Positions 1-9,300 of a stretch of DNA of 41,259 nt are shown here, piece after piece. The position numbers were made by a program, and so were the translations under genes. The notes beneath the pieces were generated by a model. That model was not told the DNA's origin and did not search any database. It worked only from the letters and a program-made list of their open reading frames with translations. The stretch is from Lentisphaerae bacterium RIFOXYA12_64_32 (GTDB lineage Bacteria > Verrucomicrobiota > Lentisphaeria > Oligosphaerales > YB12-FULL-65-16), in NCBI GenBank assembly GCA_001803235.1, contig MHBL01000373.1, positions 1-41,259 of the forward strand. Direction: 5' to 3'. Position 1 is the stretch's first letter. Each line of letters opens with the position of its first letter.

Positions 1-4
1 CGGA

Positions 5-24
5 GCGCCCGCGTCCTCGCGGGC
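5..24 (+). repeat. 20-bp dispersed palindromic repeat, copy 1
   Basis: The sequence GCGCCCGCGTCCTCGCGGGC is present here. Its exact reverse complement is at 38191-38210, in another intergenic gap. The GCCCGCG/CGCGGGC arms can form a hairpin. The rest of 1-183 holds no gene. Confidence 0.6.
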
Positions 25-49
25 TCCCGGGCACCTTCAGGTTCATGGG

Positions 50-83
50 AGTCGCGGGTGCATGTCAGTCCGAGCCGCGCGTG
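50..83 (+). repeat. 34-bp bipartite dispersed repeat, copy 1
   Basis: An 11-bp block (AGTCGCGGGTG) and a 14-bp block (CCGAGCCGCGCGTG) are separated by 9 unrelated bases. The reverse complement with the same two blocks intact and a different 9-base spacer lies at 23469-23502. Conserved ends around a variable centre suggest a short interspersed repeat rather than coding sequence. Confidence 0.55.
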
Positions 84-183
84 TCAGCGAGCGGTTTCCA
101 AGAGACCGCTCCCTCATCCCGCCCGTCGGTGGGGACGGCTCGGTCGGACGCCCGGTGCGATGCGGTTGGCACCCGCCGCCGCA

Positions 184-1674
184 TCACTCCCCGTGCGCGG
201 GGAGCAGGTCTCGGGTGGCGGGGTACGCGTTCACGTAGGTCTGGTAGTTTTCCTGGCAGGTCTCGATCCAGCCCGGAACAGGTAAGGCAACGTCCGAGCT
301 TCGGAGCGGTTCGGTGGCAGCCCGCGCGGCTTCGGGGGTCTTGAAGATTCCGGCGCCGAGCCCACCGATCAAGGCAGCGCCGAGACTGGCCGTTTCCGGC
401 ATGCGCAGCGTGCGTACCGGAATGCCGAGAACCGACGCCTTGACGGTGTTCCAGAACCGGTTCGTGGTGCCGCCGCCCGCGCAGATCGCCTCGGCGGCTT
501 TGAACCCGTACTCGTGTTCGAGCATTCCGACGATCTGCCGCCAGCCGAACGCAACGCCCTCGAACACGGCACGGCAGACTTCTTCGCGGCCGGTCCCGGC
601 CGTCAGGCCAAAGAGCATCGCGCGTGCCTGCGGGTCCCACCACGGCGTGCGCTCGCCCTGCAGGTAGGGCAGGAACACCACGCCACCGGAACCTGGGGCG
701 GCCCGTTCCGCCCAAGCGGTCATCTCACCCGGCGTGCAGTGCAGCAGTCGGTCGCAGCACCACTTGATGGACCCGCCGCCGGCCGTCATGGTGCCGATGG
801 AGACCCACAACTCTGGCAGGGCATACCGGCAGTTCGCGAAGACCGGGTTACGCGGCGCGCGTGGGCCGGTGAACAAAAGGCAATCCGTCGTGCCGGCGGA
901 GCAGAACAGTTCATGCGCGCCCACGACTCCGCCGCCCAGCGCGGCCAGCGGCGCATCGCCCGCTCCCGCGACGACGGGAACACCCTTGCGGAGTCCGCAC
1001 GCCTCGAACGCCGCCTGGGTGACGGTCCCGGCGACCGCGCCTGAGTGCATCAGCGACGGCAGCCGTTCCGGACCGATGCCGGCCAGTTCGAGCAGTGCGT
1101 CGTCCCAAGCATCCTCTCTGCCGGACAGAGTCATTCCGGACAGACTGGCCTGAGTGTAGTCAAGCACGCACGCACCGGTCAGGCGCTGAATCAGGAAGGT
1201 GGTGGCCTGACCGAAGACATGCGTCGCGCCGAAGACATTCGGCTCGTTCTCGCGCAACCAGCAGATGCCCGGCAGCGTGCAGGTGCCGGGCGTGAGCCGG
1301 TTCCCAGTGCGCCGCTCGAATTCGCCCAGGCCCAGGCGCGTGGCAAGAGCATTCACCTGCGGGACACTGCGCAGATCGCAGTAAAGCAGGGAGTTGCGCA
1401 ACGGCCGCCCGGCGGCGTCCATGGGCACCAGCGCCGGAAAGATGGTGCTGATGCCGACAGCTTCGATCGCAGCGAAGTCCGCAGGTGCCTTGTCCCGCAG
1501 CCTGGCCAGAACCTGAACCAAGGCAGTCCACCACGTCTCCGGGTCCGCCTCGGCACAACCGGCGGCTGGCTGCAGAATGGACAGGGGCGCCTTCTCCTGG
1601 ACCATCCGGCCCGTTTCCGGGTCCAGCAGGACGGCTTTGAGGGACGATGTACCCAGATCGAGTCCGAACAGCAT
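184..1674 (-). CDS. FGGY-family carbohydrate kinase (xylulokinase-like)
   Basis: A 496-residue ATP-dependent sugar kinase expected to phosphorylate a keto-sugar in the cytoplasm. The N-terminus begins MLFGLDLGTSSLKAVLLD, the phosphate-1 motif of the ASKHA fold. The C-terminal half has GAGDAPLAALGGG (about residue 240) and the adenosine-motif region CAGGGTTNRFWNTVKAS. Length matches the usual 480-510 residues. I chose ATG at 1674 because GAGGAG lies 5 bases upstream; a GTG at 1680 would overlap the preceding stop by 4 bases. It is the last gene of the long minus-strand sugar locus, and the preceding gene stops within 3 bases, so translation is probably coupled. FGGY substrates (xylulose, fuculose, rhamnulose, ribulose) cannot be told apart by eye. 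The fucose-isomerase-like gene at the head of the locus makes a deoxyketose plausible. Confidence 0.88.
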   Translation of the reverse strand: MLFGLDLGTSSLKAVLLDPETGRMVQEKAPLSILQPAAGCAEADPETWWTALVQVLARLRDKAPADFAAIEAVGISTIFPALVPMDAAGRPLRNSLLYCDLRSVPQVNALATRLGLGEFERRTGNRLTPGTCTLPGICWLRENEPNVFGATHVFGQATTFLIQRLTGACVLDYTQASLSGMTLSGREDAWDDALLELAGIGPERLPSLMHSGAVAGTVTQAAFEACGLRKGVPVVAGAGDAPLAALGGGVVGAHELFCSAGTTDCLLFTGPRAPRNPVFANCRYALPELWVSIGTMTAGGGSIKWCCDRLLHCTPGEMTAWAERAAPGSGGVVFLPYLQGERTPWWDPQARAMLFGLTAGTGREEVCRAVFEGVAFGWRQIVGMLEHEYGFKAAEAICAGGGTTNRFWNTVKASVLGIPVRTLRMPETASLGAALIGGLGAGIFKTPEAARAATEPLRSSDVALPVPGWIETCQENYQTYVNAYPATRDLLPAHGE

Positions 1675-1676
1675 GG

Positions 1677-2549
1677 TCACTCCTCGCCGGCGCGGACCAC
1701 CCGGGTATCAGCCAGCAAGCGGCCAAGGGCCATCGCTTCATGTTCGGCCGTTTCCCAAGGCTTGTCCTTCCGCATGCATTCGCAGGACAGGAAGCCTTGG
1801 TAACCCAGACGCCGCAGAGCGCCGAGCACCGGACCGTGATCCACATCGCCCTCTCCCAGAAACGCACCTTGAAATTGCTTGTCCCGGTATTTGAACATGC
1901 CAGCCGCAGCAGATTCCTTCACGTCCTTGATGTGCACATGAACGATGTGCTTGCCCAGCAGTTCCACGGTGCTGGCCCCCCAGTCACAGCCAGCGATGAA
2001 CAGATTTCCGGCGTCGTGGATGATGCCAAAATTCGGGTGCGCGACCCGAGTCGCCATGGCCAGCGCCTGCTCGGCGGTCTCGACCTGCTGGCGGAAATGG
2101 ATTTCCACGGCGCTGCGCACGTTGTATGGCTGCACCGTCTCGCTCGCCCGTCTCAGCCAATCGCCGGCGTGGCCGAACGCGGTCTCCGTATTGTGCTCCT
2201 CATTCCGAGAGCCAGCACCGACCTTGACCACGCCGCAACCAAGGACGTTCGCCTGCTCGCAGAACACCTTGAGCGTGTCGAGTTCCGCTCTGCTTTCGGG
2301 GCCGGCCACGCCCAGGTGCGCGTGACCGCCGAGGTTGGTGTAGATGCCCGCCACGGAAAGGCCCTTGTCGTCGGCCATCCGGCGAATCTCCTTAACCCGG
2401 GCTGCGGGCATATCGGGTTCGAGATGGTTCGCGCCCCAGCCCACCAGAAGCTCGACACCCGCATAGCCGAAACGCGATGCAGCGTCCATGGCCTCTTCCA
2501 GTGGTTGCTTGGCGAAGATGTTCGAGAACAGGCATGTTTTCACCAGCAT
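1677..2549 (-). CDS. Sugar phosphate isomerase/epimerase-like TIM barrel (AP-endonuclease-2 family)
   Basis: A 290-residue protein of the xylose-isomerase-like TIM-barrel family that contains hydroxypyruvate isomerase, IolE/IolI and tagatose epimerases. Visible family features are EAMDAASRFGYAGVELLVGW near the N-terminus, a central AVEIHF strand with a metal-ligand Glu, GIIHDAGNLFIAG, HVHIKDV and a late GYQGFLSCECM with another acidic ligand. The start at 2549 (MLVKTCLF) is set by AAGGAG directly upstream and by the family's N-terminus; the open frame continues to 2735 without family sequence. The stop overlaps the kinase leader, so the two genes are likely co-translated. A cytoplasmic isomerase or epimerase feeding the kinase is the simplest role; the substrate is unknown. 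Confidence 0.82.
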   Translation of the reverse strand: MLVKTCLFSNIFAKQPLEEAMDAASRFGYAGVELLVGWGANHLEPDMPAARVKEIRRMADDKGLSVAGIYTNLGGHAHLGVAGPESRAELDTLKVFCEQANVLGCGVVKVGAGSRNEEHNTETAFGHAGDWLRRASETVQPYNVRSAVEIHFRQQVETAEQALAMATRVAHPNFGIIHDAGNLFIAGCDWGASTVELLGKHIVHVHIKDVKESAAAGMFKYRDKQFQGAFLGEGDVDHGPVLGALRRLGYQGFLSCECMRKDKPWETAEHEAMALGRLLADTRVVRAGEE

Positions 2550-2631
2550 ACTCCTTGCTTTCGAGTGGCTCCTGGCAATGACCGGCTCGACGTCTTGCGC
2601 TCGCGTCCCGGCGCTGCCGTTCACCCTGTAC

Positions 2632-4332
2632 TCATGGCGTGGGAAGTTTGACCACCCGGACAAGCCGAACGACGACGTCTTCCTTGCCGCCATTGTAAAT
2701 CCTGAAATCCAGCATTCCCGGCACGTTGTTGCCAAAGCGCCCGTCTGTTACCGTGAATATCGCGGTCTTGACAGCGTCGGTACCGGTGTTGGCGACCGCC
2801 TGGGTCTTCAGAATACCCGTCGCATCTCCGCCATCATATTCGACTTGCCAAGCGGCCTGGCCCCGGTCCACGTAACTCACCCTGATTTGGACCGGCAAGA
2901 CCTGATCAAAGATGAAACGGTCGTCGATGTCAAAGCACAAGTAGTCCTTCCCTCCGGCGCGGTCCGTACGACGAGCCACGGATATCTGCTTCCCGTTCTC
3001 TTCGTTGAACATCCCGACAAGCTCCGAGCGGTCGCACGGAACGGACCCGTCCAGAACAATGTCCTCGTAGAGAAATCGCTCGACGTTGTTGACGCAGAAA
3101 CGGCGGCGCTCCCAGTTGGGCGGCAGACGATTCGGCTGGCAGACCGCGCCAATGCACTTTGAGATAGGCCAATCCGATTCGCGTCGAAGGTACGTGTGTT
3201 CAGCGCTCAGACCGGGATGCGCCTGGGTGAGGGCGGCGAATGCCTCCGGAGCATTCTCAACCTGCGTTCCCAGGTTCTTGTTTGCCCATTGACAGAGCGG
3301 TTTGAAGTACGGCTCATGCACGAAGTCCTTCTGCTCGCCATAGAAGAGCTTTTCGTAGTTCTTCTCGCCTTCGGAAAGCACCTGCGGGTGCATGGAAAGG
3401 TACTTGCAGTGAAGCGCCGCGGCCCAAAGGACGTAGAACCTGAATGTCTCCTCGTTCACCTTTCCTCTGCCGAACCATGATTCCCCCTCAAGCTCCGGGA
3501 TGAGAACCACAGGCGGATACATGGGGACGAGTTTCTGCTGAACAATGTCGTAGTGGCCGCCGTAGGAGAACGCCCTCGGCCACCAGGCTGGCAACCCGCC
3601 CTGGCTCAACGCGCCGCCGCGCCGCCGCCACTGTTCCGCGAAATGGTTACCCACATTGCCGACGTGAAAAACGAGCTTTTCAAAGGGGAAAGCCGCCTCG
3701 TACGCCGCCACGATCTCGCGGATGTACTCACGGACCTCTCTTCCCGTCGGCTCGTACCCGCAATCCGTCTTGTACTGCTCGGGAAGCCAAAGCGTTTCGC
3801 CGGACATGAACGTGCACATTCGCACATCTTCAACCCTCGGATCGGCGGCGTAACGATTGCCGAGCGCGACAATGAGCTGTTTGTACGCGTCCATGAACGG
3901 TCGCTGGAATGGATTGACCATGGAGTGTGAACGCGGGATATCCACCCACGCGGGAATCCCCTTGGTATTCCAGTTCACGATATACAACCCACCTCGCTTG
4001 CCGGCAGCAGCGATTTCCGACAACCGCACATCAATGGATGAAAAGTCGAAGACGCCCGGCCGCGGATTCATCTTGTCACCCCACCAGACAATCACGAGAC
4101 TGGACTTCAACAGGGGCGCTTCCGGAGCGACGAATCTGAATCCCAGGTTACGCAACCCACCTTGCGGGGAATCCGGGATTCCAGAAGGAAACGTCCAATC
4201 CTCCCCCTCCACGATAGTTGGCATTGGTGGTGCCTGGGCCTGGGCCTGGGCGGACGCGGCGCCGCCAAGCGCCACTCGCAAGGCCAGGCAGAGGGCAGCA
4301 AAGAACAAGCTCCTATGCCCCGTTGTTTTCAT
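2632..4332 (-). CDS. Secreted glycoside-hydrolase-like protein (beta-galactosidase-type TIM barrel)
   Basis: A 566-residue predicted exported protein. The N-terminus MKTTGHRSLFFAALCLALRV continues into an Ala-rich stretch and is a classic signal peptide, probably cut around residue 30. Residues about 50-400 look like a GH42/GH5-type barrel: WWGDKMNPRPGVFDFSSID, then LYIVNWNTKGIPAWV, and CTFMSGETLW, whose Glu is a candidate catalytic residue. The last 130 or so residues are beta-rich and resemble the accessory domain often found in PVC proteins of this type. Start 4332 has GGAGG 7 bases upstream. The apparent frame extends to 4776 only because it overlaps the next gene antiphase. It sits in a sugar-catabolic operon, so it is inferred to release sugar outside the cytoplasm. 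Specific activity is not determinable. Confidence 0.72.
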   Translation of the reverse strand: MKTTGHRSLFFAALCLALRVALGGAASAQAQAQAPPMPTIVEGEDWTFPSGIPDSPQGGLRNLGFRFVAPEAPLLKSSLVIVWWGDKMNPRPGVFDFSSIDVRLSEIAAAGKRGGLYIVNWNTKGIPAWVDIPRSHSMVNPFQRPFMDAYKQLIVALGNRYAADPRVEDVRMCTFMSGETLWLPEQYKTDCGYEPTGREVREYIREIVAAYEAAFPFEKLVFHVGNVGNHFAEQWRRRGGALSQGGLPAWWPRAFSYGGHYDIVQQKLVPMYPPVVLIPELEGESWFGRGKVNEETFRFYVLWAAALHCKYLSMHPQVLSEGEKNYEKLFYGEQKDFVHEPYFKPLCQWANKNLGTQVENAPEAFAALTQAHPGLSAEHTYLRRESDWPISKCIGAVCQPNRLPPNWERRRFCVNNVERFLYEDIVLDGSVPCDRSELVGMFNEENGKQISVARRTDRAGGKDYLCFDIDDRFIFDQVLPVQIRVSYVDRGQAAWQVEYDGGDATGILKTQAVANTGTDAVKTAIFTVTDGRFGNNVPGMLDFRIYNGGKEDVVVRLVRVVKLPTP

Positions 4333-4369
4333 ACTGCGTCCTCCGGCTTGTCGCTGCGGACGACCTCTC

Positions 4370-5248
4370 TCATTGCTGCGCATGCAGTGCCGCGGCGACG
4401 GCCGCGCGCATCTTGGCGAGGCCTTCGCGGGCCACTTCCGCGGCGGGGCGGCGATAGTACTCGGGGTTGAACAGCTCCAGGGACAGCATGCCGCGGTAGC
4501 CGATGGCCTGCAGGCTCGTGAGCACCTGCCGCACGGGTCCGACCCCATCGCCTGGGAACACCCGGTCCTTGTCGGCAATCTCCGCACGCCCGGGAACGGC
4601 GGGGTAGTCGTTGAAATGGAAGACGCCGATGGCGCTGCCAGCGATGAGGCCGATGCCATCGAAGCCGCCGCCACCTTTGTAGAGGTGGTAGATGTCCAGC
4701 ACCATGCAGGCATCGGGGGCATTGCCGGCGGTGACGATGTACGCCGCGTCGCAAAGGCGCGACAACACCTTGGCATGCCCCCAGACTTCGACCGCCGGGG
4801 TCACGCCCATCTCGCGGCCGACGGCGAGCAAATCCCGGTAACACTCGGCCAGTTCATCCAGTGTCCGACCGGCACAGTCACCGAACGGCGGGGCGGCAAT
4901 GGTCTTGCCGCCGATCGCGGCCACTTTCGCCATCTCGCGGCGTGCTTTCTCCAGCTCCCCGCGCCGCTTGTCCGCGTCCGCGTCCGCCCAGGCGAAGAAC
5001 GCAATGGCGCCCGGGACGTGAAGGCCGAGGTCCTCTATCCTCTGGCGCAAATCACTGAGGCGGCCGCCTGCCTGTTCATAGGCGTCCAGTTCGCGGACCC
5101 ACGGTTCAATCCCGCCGTAACCGATCTCGGCAACCAACTTGATCTCGTCGACGATACCCAAGTGCTGTTCGCGGATAGTAGCGGTGTTCAGGCAGAACCC
5201 GAACGGGGACTCGTTCCGGAGCGTTTCATGGCGATCTTCTGATGGCAT
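4370..5248 (-). CDS. Sugar phosphate isomerase/epimerase-like TIM barrel, second paralogue
   Basis: A 292-residue member of the same xylose-isomerase-like superfamily as the gene at 1677-2549, but clearly divergent from it. Motifs seen in order: IGYGGIEPWVREL, HVPGAIAFF, TIAAPPFGD, a central TPAVEVWGHAKVLS with the ligand Glu, CMVLDIYHLYKGGGGF, VFHFNDYPA and GYRGMLSLELFNPEY. LDIYHLY and FHFNDYP resemble the hydroxypyruvate-isomerase/IolE end of the family. Start 5248 is supported by a perfect AAGGAGG 5 bases upstream; the earlier ATG at 5305 lacks this. It is 37 bp upstream of the secreted glycosidase-like gene and 40 bp downstream of the Gfo/Idh gene. Two such enzymes with an oxidoreductase suggest inter-conversion of a keto-sugar intermediate. 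Confidence 0.82.
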   Translation of the reverse strand: MPSEDRHETLRNESPFGFCLNTATIREQHLGIVDEIKLVAEIGYGGIEPWVRELDAYEQAGGRLSDLRQRIEDLGLHVPGAIAFFAWADADADKRRGELEKARREMAKVAAIGGKTIAAPPFGDCAGRTLDELAECYRDLLAVGREMGVTPAVEVWGHAKVLSRLCDAAYIVTAGNAPDACMVLDIYHLYKGGGGFDGIGLIAGSAIGVFHFNDYPAVPGRAEIADKDRVFPGDGVGPVRQVLTSLQAIGYRGMLSLELFNPEYYRRPAAEVAREGLAKMRAAVAAALHAQQ

Positions 5249-5288
5249 GACTACCTCCTTTGGTTGCGGCCCAGGCCGCGTCAGGGTT

Positions 5289-6338
5289 TCAAATGCTTGT
5301 CGCAATCACGCGGCCGGTCTGCGCCGACTCCGTGGCCGCCTCGATCAGAGCCACCACACGCCGGACCTGCGCGGCCGTGACCGCCAGTTCAGCGCCGCGC
5401 AACAAATGGTCCGCAATGTTCTGGTAGTACGCCGGCCAGTTGCCCGGAATGGTTTCCAGCGTCTGTTCCTTGCGTCCGTTCGGCGTGTTGCACACGACCC
5501 GCGCCCGATGCTCGGGGGCCTGCGGCAGGTTCGCATCCACCTGGCCGTTGCGCAAGGCCGTCTCCTGCGGGTCCAGACCTTCCTTGAGGAACGCGCCCGT
5601 TCTCCCGCGCACATACCAGCGTGGCCGCGAGAGCGCCGAAATACCCCCCGTCTCCACGACGTACCGGACCCCGTTCCCAAACGTGAACAGGCAACGCGCG
5701 GCGGTCTCGACGTCCAGCCTTGGTTCGGTGTAAAGCATGTCGCAGTAGACCGAGACGACCTCGGCATCGATGAGTTGCAGTGCCTGGTCGAGCAGGTGCG
5801 CACCCCAGTCGCGGAAGGTGCCGCCGCCGTGCTGGCGCTGGGCGCGCCAGCGTTCGGGGTTAGGCGTGCCAAACCCGACCACGGCCGCTTCGACCACGAG
5901 CAGTTCGCCGAGCAGGCCGTCGGCAACCGCTTTCCGCAAAGTCAGGAAATCACCGTCCCAGCGCCGGTTGTGGAAAATGCTCAACAGACGCGGGTTGCGT
6001 TTCGCCGCGGCGATCATGGCATCGGCTTCCGCGGTCGTCAGGCACATGATCTTGTCGGTAACGACATGCCGTCCGGCTTCCAGGCACTGGACCGCCAGTT
6101 CGGCGTGGGTGTCGTGCGGGGTCGCGAGCACCACAAGCTGGACGCTGTCATCCCGCAGCAGTTCCGTGACCGACTCGAACGTTCGGACGCCGTAGTCCGC
6201 GGCCGCCTGCTGACGGCGCGCGGGGTCACGGCTGGCTACGGCGTACAGTTCCAGGCCCTTGGCGGCCCGGACCAGTTGCGCGTGGAGCACCTTGCCCGCG
6301 TAACCGTAGCCGATGATGGCGGTCCTGATCGTTTCCAC
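5289..6338 (-). CDS. Gfo/Idh/MocA-family NAD(P)-dependent oxidoreductase
   Basis: A 349-residue cytoplasmic sugar or cyclitol dehydrogenase. The Rossmann fold opens with TAIIGYGYAGKVLHA (GxGxxG). The family's EKP signature is replaced here by TDKIM (HVVTDKIMCLTTAEAD); the Lys is kept but the Glu and Pro are not. WGAHLLDQALQLID corresponds to the conserved GxHxxD active-site segment. The GTG start at 6338 has AAGGAGG 7 bases upstream. An upstream open frame reaching 6566 runs antiphase through the neighbouring CBM9 coding sequence and is ignored. The gene begins 13 bp after the stop of the 1362-residue secreted protein, so the two are almost certainly co-transcribed. The reaction would be reversible oxidation of a sugar hydroxyl; the substrate is unknown. 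Confidence 0.87.
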   Translation of the reverse strand: METIRTAIIGYGYAGKVLHAQLVRAAKGLELYAVASRDPARRQQAAADYGVRTFESVTELLRDDSVQLVVLATPHDTHAELAVQCLEAGRHVVTDKIMCLTTAEADAMIAAAKRNPRLLSIFHNRRWDGDFLTLRKAVADGLLGELLVVEAAVVGFGTPNPERWRAQRQHGGGTFRDWGAHLLDQALQLIDAEVVSVYCDMLYTEPRLDVETAARCLFTFGNGVRYVVETGGISALSRPRWYVRGRTGAFLKEGLDPQETALRNGQVDANLPQAPEHRARVVCNTPNGRKEQTLETIPGNWPAYYQNIADHLLRGAELAVTAAQVRRVVALIEAATESAQTGRVIATSI

Positions 6339-6351
6339 TCTGTCACCTCCT

Positions 6352-9300
6352 TCATTCGAACTCGATCCGGGCGAACCGGACTTCGCATTTCCATTCCTCC
6401 TGCTGGGTGGCGACAATGGCGGACTTGGGCAGGTCGCGCTGCGTGCGTGCGAGGTTGAGGGTCCAGCCGCTGGCGGGAGTTGCACCCTTGAGCGCCGCGA
6501 ACGGGATTGCGATCTCGGCAACCCACCCGTCATCGACGACCGTGGCGGCGGCCTGCCACTCGGCATCCCACTTCAGGTTGCCGGTCAACAGGTCGGTGCG
6601 GCTGCCGCCGGCATTGACCCCAAAGTGTCCGTGCCCCTTGGCGCCGAGTGCCGGCGTGCGCAGGAAGATCTCGATCGCGTCATCGTCTTCCCAGACCGAT
6701 GCGTCGCGCTGTCCCTTCTTCACGACGATCTTGGCCGGTGCGCTGTCCTTGCAGTGCACGCCGACGTACAGGTTGTTCTCGTCGTACAGCAGGCGCAGAC
6801 TTACGGGTTCGGCGGCGGGTTTGGCAAGTATTGCATCCCGCACGACCAGGAAGTTGGACAGCGCCGTGAACTCCGGCGCGCCGGCCCATGCCGGCTCGTC
6901 GAATCGCGCGTCGATCTGCACCGGTCCGCCCGCCTTGACCGCGCGTAGTGTGCGCACCGCCTGCACGCTTTGCAGGTATTCCGGCGGCACATTCAGGAAC
7001 GCCGGGAAGCTGGGGTCGGAGGTCATGCGCTCGAGATTGCCGCGCCAGGACTCCTGCAAGAGGAAATACAGACGGGCATAGCGCTTACCGGACCGGCACT
7101 GGTCGGCGTACTTCAGGGATGGCGCCAGGTCCTTCACGGGTGCTCCGGCCGCTTCGAGGGTTGCGTACTTCCGTGCCGCCTCGTCCAGGTTCGCCGCGAG
7201 TCCCGCAACGAACCCGTCCGGGAGGCGCGCCTCCACGCCCGTGACGACCGGTCCGGCATTCGCGCCGCGGTAGGCGTAGAGCTGGTACGGTTCGAGCGTG
7301 ACCCGGAACCCGTCCCCGGCGCGCGTCACGGGCGCTCCCGCCACCAGGTCGGTGACCTCGCCCTCGCCCTTGAGCGCGACCGTCGTCTCGACCGGCACCG
7401 GCAGCCGGTTCTGGAGGTAGAAGTAATTCTTCCCATCCACCACCTTCTGCCGCGCCCGCACCGGGTCGGTCGCCGCATCGATGTCCTCAAACTTCACCGC
7501 CGGCAGAGCGCGGAACGCCTGCGCATACCGCGCCAGATACGGTTCCATGCCGATGAGGCCGACCACGAAACCGCCCTTGGTGATCGACCGCGGGTCGAGG
7601 GCATCCATGCCGCAGGCGTAGCGTTCCAGGCATTGGAAGGTGTTCGGGTTGAGCTGCGACACGCGCCAACCGTGCTCTTTGATGCCCTTCAGCGGCTGGC
7701 GATGTCCGACATCGCACTCCCAGTACACGTCGTGCATGTTCAGCGCCACAGCATCGAGTTGCCGCAACGGCGCGACAATCTCCGGCGCCATCGATGCGGT
7801 GCGCAAGTCCTCAACGTCCATCAGGTCGCCACGGTGGCCGCGGGTCCAGCGCAGGCGGTCGTCCGTGTGGCGGATGAAGACAAACTCGGGATCGTTCCGG
7901 TACAACGCCGAATCGATGCCCTGCTCCCGGTACCAGTCAAGTGCGTTGCGCTGCGAGGTCAGGTAGTCGACCGGCCGCGGACTCTGGCCGTAGTTGACCG
8001 GGTAGACGTACATGCTGACACCCAGCGTCAGGTCCGGTCGCTTCGCACGCAGCACCGCTGCCAGGTCCTTGTAGTAGTCGTGAATCTTGCGGCAGCGCCA
8101 GGCAATCCAGTCCTCCTTCGCATTGTCCAGCAGCCAGCGCGCGCTTTTCGTAAATCGATCGCGGTCTTTCGGGTCCACCGGAATGCGGACTCCGGTCTCG
8201 TCCTGGAACCGCCGCAGATTGACGTCGTTGTATCCCGACTCGATGGAGCCGAAGGCGAGCATCGAGTGTTCGACTACGTTCATGGTCACGCCCTTGAACG
8301 CCGGTTCGCCGCCGAAGCGCTCCGCAATTTCGGCCACGACCGCTTTCACCGCCGCCTGAACGCGCGGGTCGATCGGGTTGTAGGCCGTGTCGCGCTGGTG
8401 CCAGGCACGGTAGTAGAGGTGTCCGTCGGTGCGCATGTTCAGCACGGTTTCCTCGCCGTCCAGCACCCGTGCTTCGTCGGTGAGGGCGAACGGAATCAGG
8501 CTGTGGAGTTGCTGCAGGTGCATCCAGCCGTTGAACGTCATGCCACGCGCCTGCATACGCTTGGCCAGGTACTGCGGGTAGTTGTATGGATGCGCCCGCC
8601 CGCCGCCGAGCGGTTCGACGTCGGAACCGTACAGCGGCCCGCTGTACCAGGCGATGGGGTAGTGCAGCGTGTCCTGGCCGAACGATTGCAGGTAGTCGAG
8701 CATCCGGTCGGTGACGGTCTGGAAACCGGGGAACGCGCTCATGCTGCGACCGTCCGCCAAACGACCATAGTTCATCGGCATGACCGGGTCCTCGTGGTAC
8801 ATGCCGATCGACCGTGCCGGCACACTGCCGCTGAACGGCTGCACCGGTGAGGCGGCAAAGCCCTCGGGCAGACGGTAGACTTTGAAGCCCTGCAGTGCCG
8901 CCGGCGCGCCGGTTTCACCGGTCATGAAGATGAACGCGTTCTCCTTGCACAGCGGCCAGAACGTGATGACGTGCTCCTGGAGTTTGCCGGAGAGCGAATA
9001 CTCGCGCCCGGCAAACAACCCCGTCTGCCCCTGGTAGTCCGTGCCGCATTCGAGCGGCTGGTAAACCACCTCCATGGTCCGCAGCTTGTCGTCCGGCCAT
9101 GTCAGCACCGCCACGTGCGGCGCGTGCGGTTCGGCGATCGTGAACTTCATCGCGAACCGGTCCAGGCGCTTCGAACCGGCTTCCCGGTACTTTCCTGCCG
9201 ATGTTTCCAGCACCTGCGACGGCGCCGACTCCGCCGCCGGCGCCTGGGCGGTCGCGTCGACCTCAGTCACCAGCACGCGTTTGCCGGTTCCGGTCATGGC

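Noticed and set aside
4333..4776. N-terminal extension of the secreted glycosidase-like protein
   Set aside because: It overlaps the isomerase-like gene in another frame. The signal peptide and GGAGG place the start at 4332.
6970..8850. 626-codon plus-strand open frame
   Set aside because: It is antisense to the large secreted protein, whose LamG, barrel and CBM9 motifs are on the other strand. It shows no coherent protein features.
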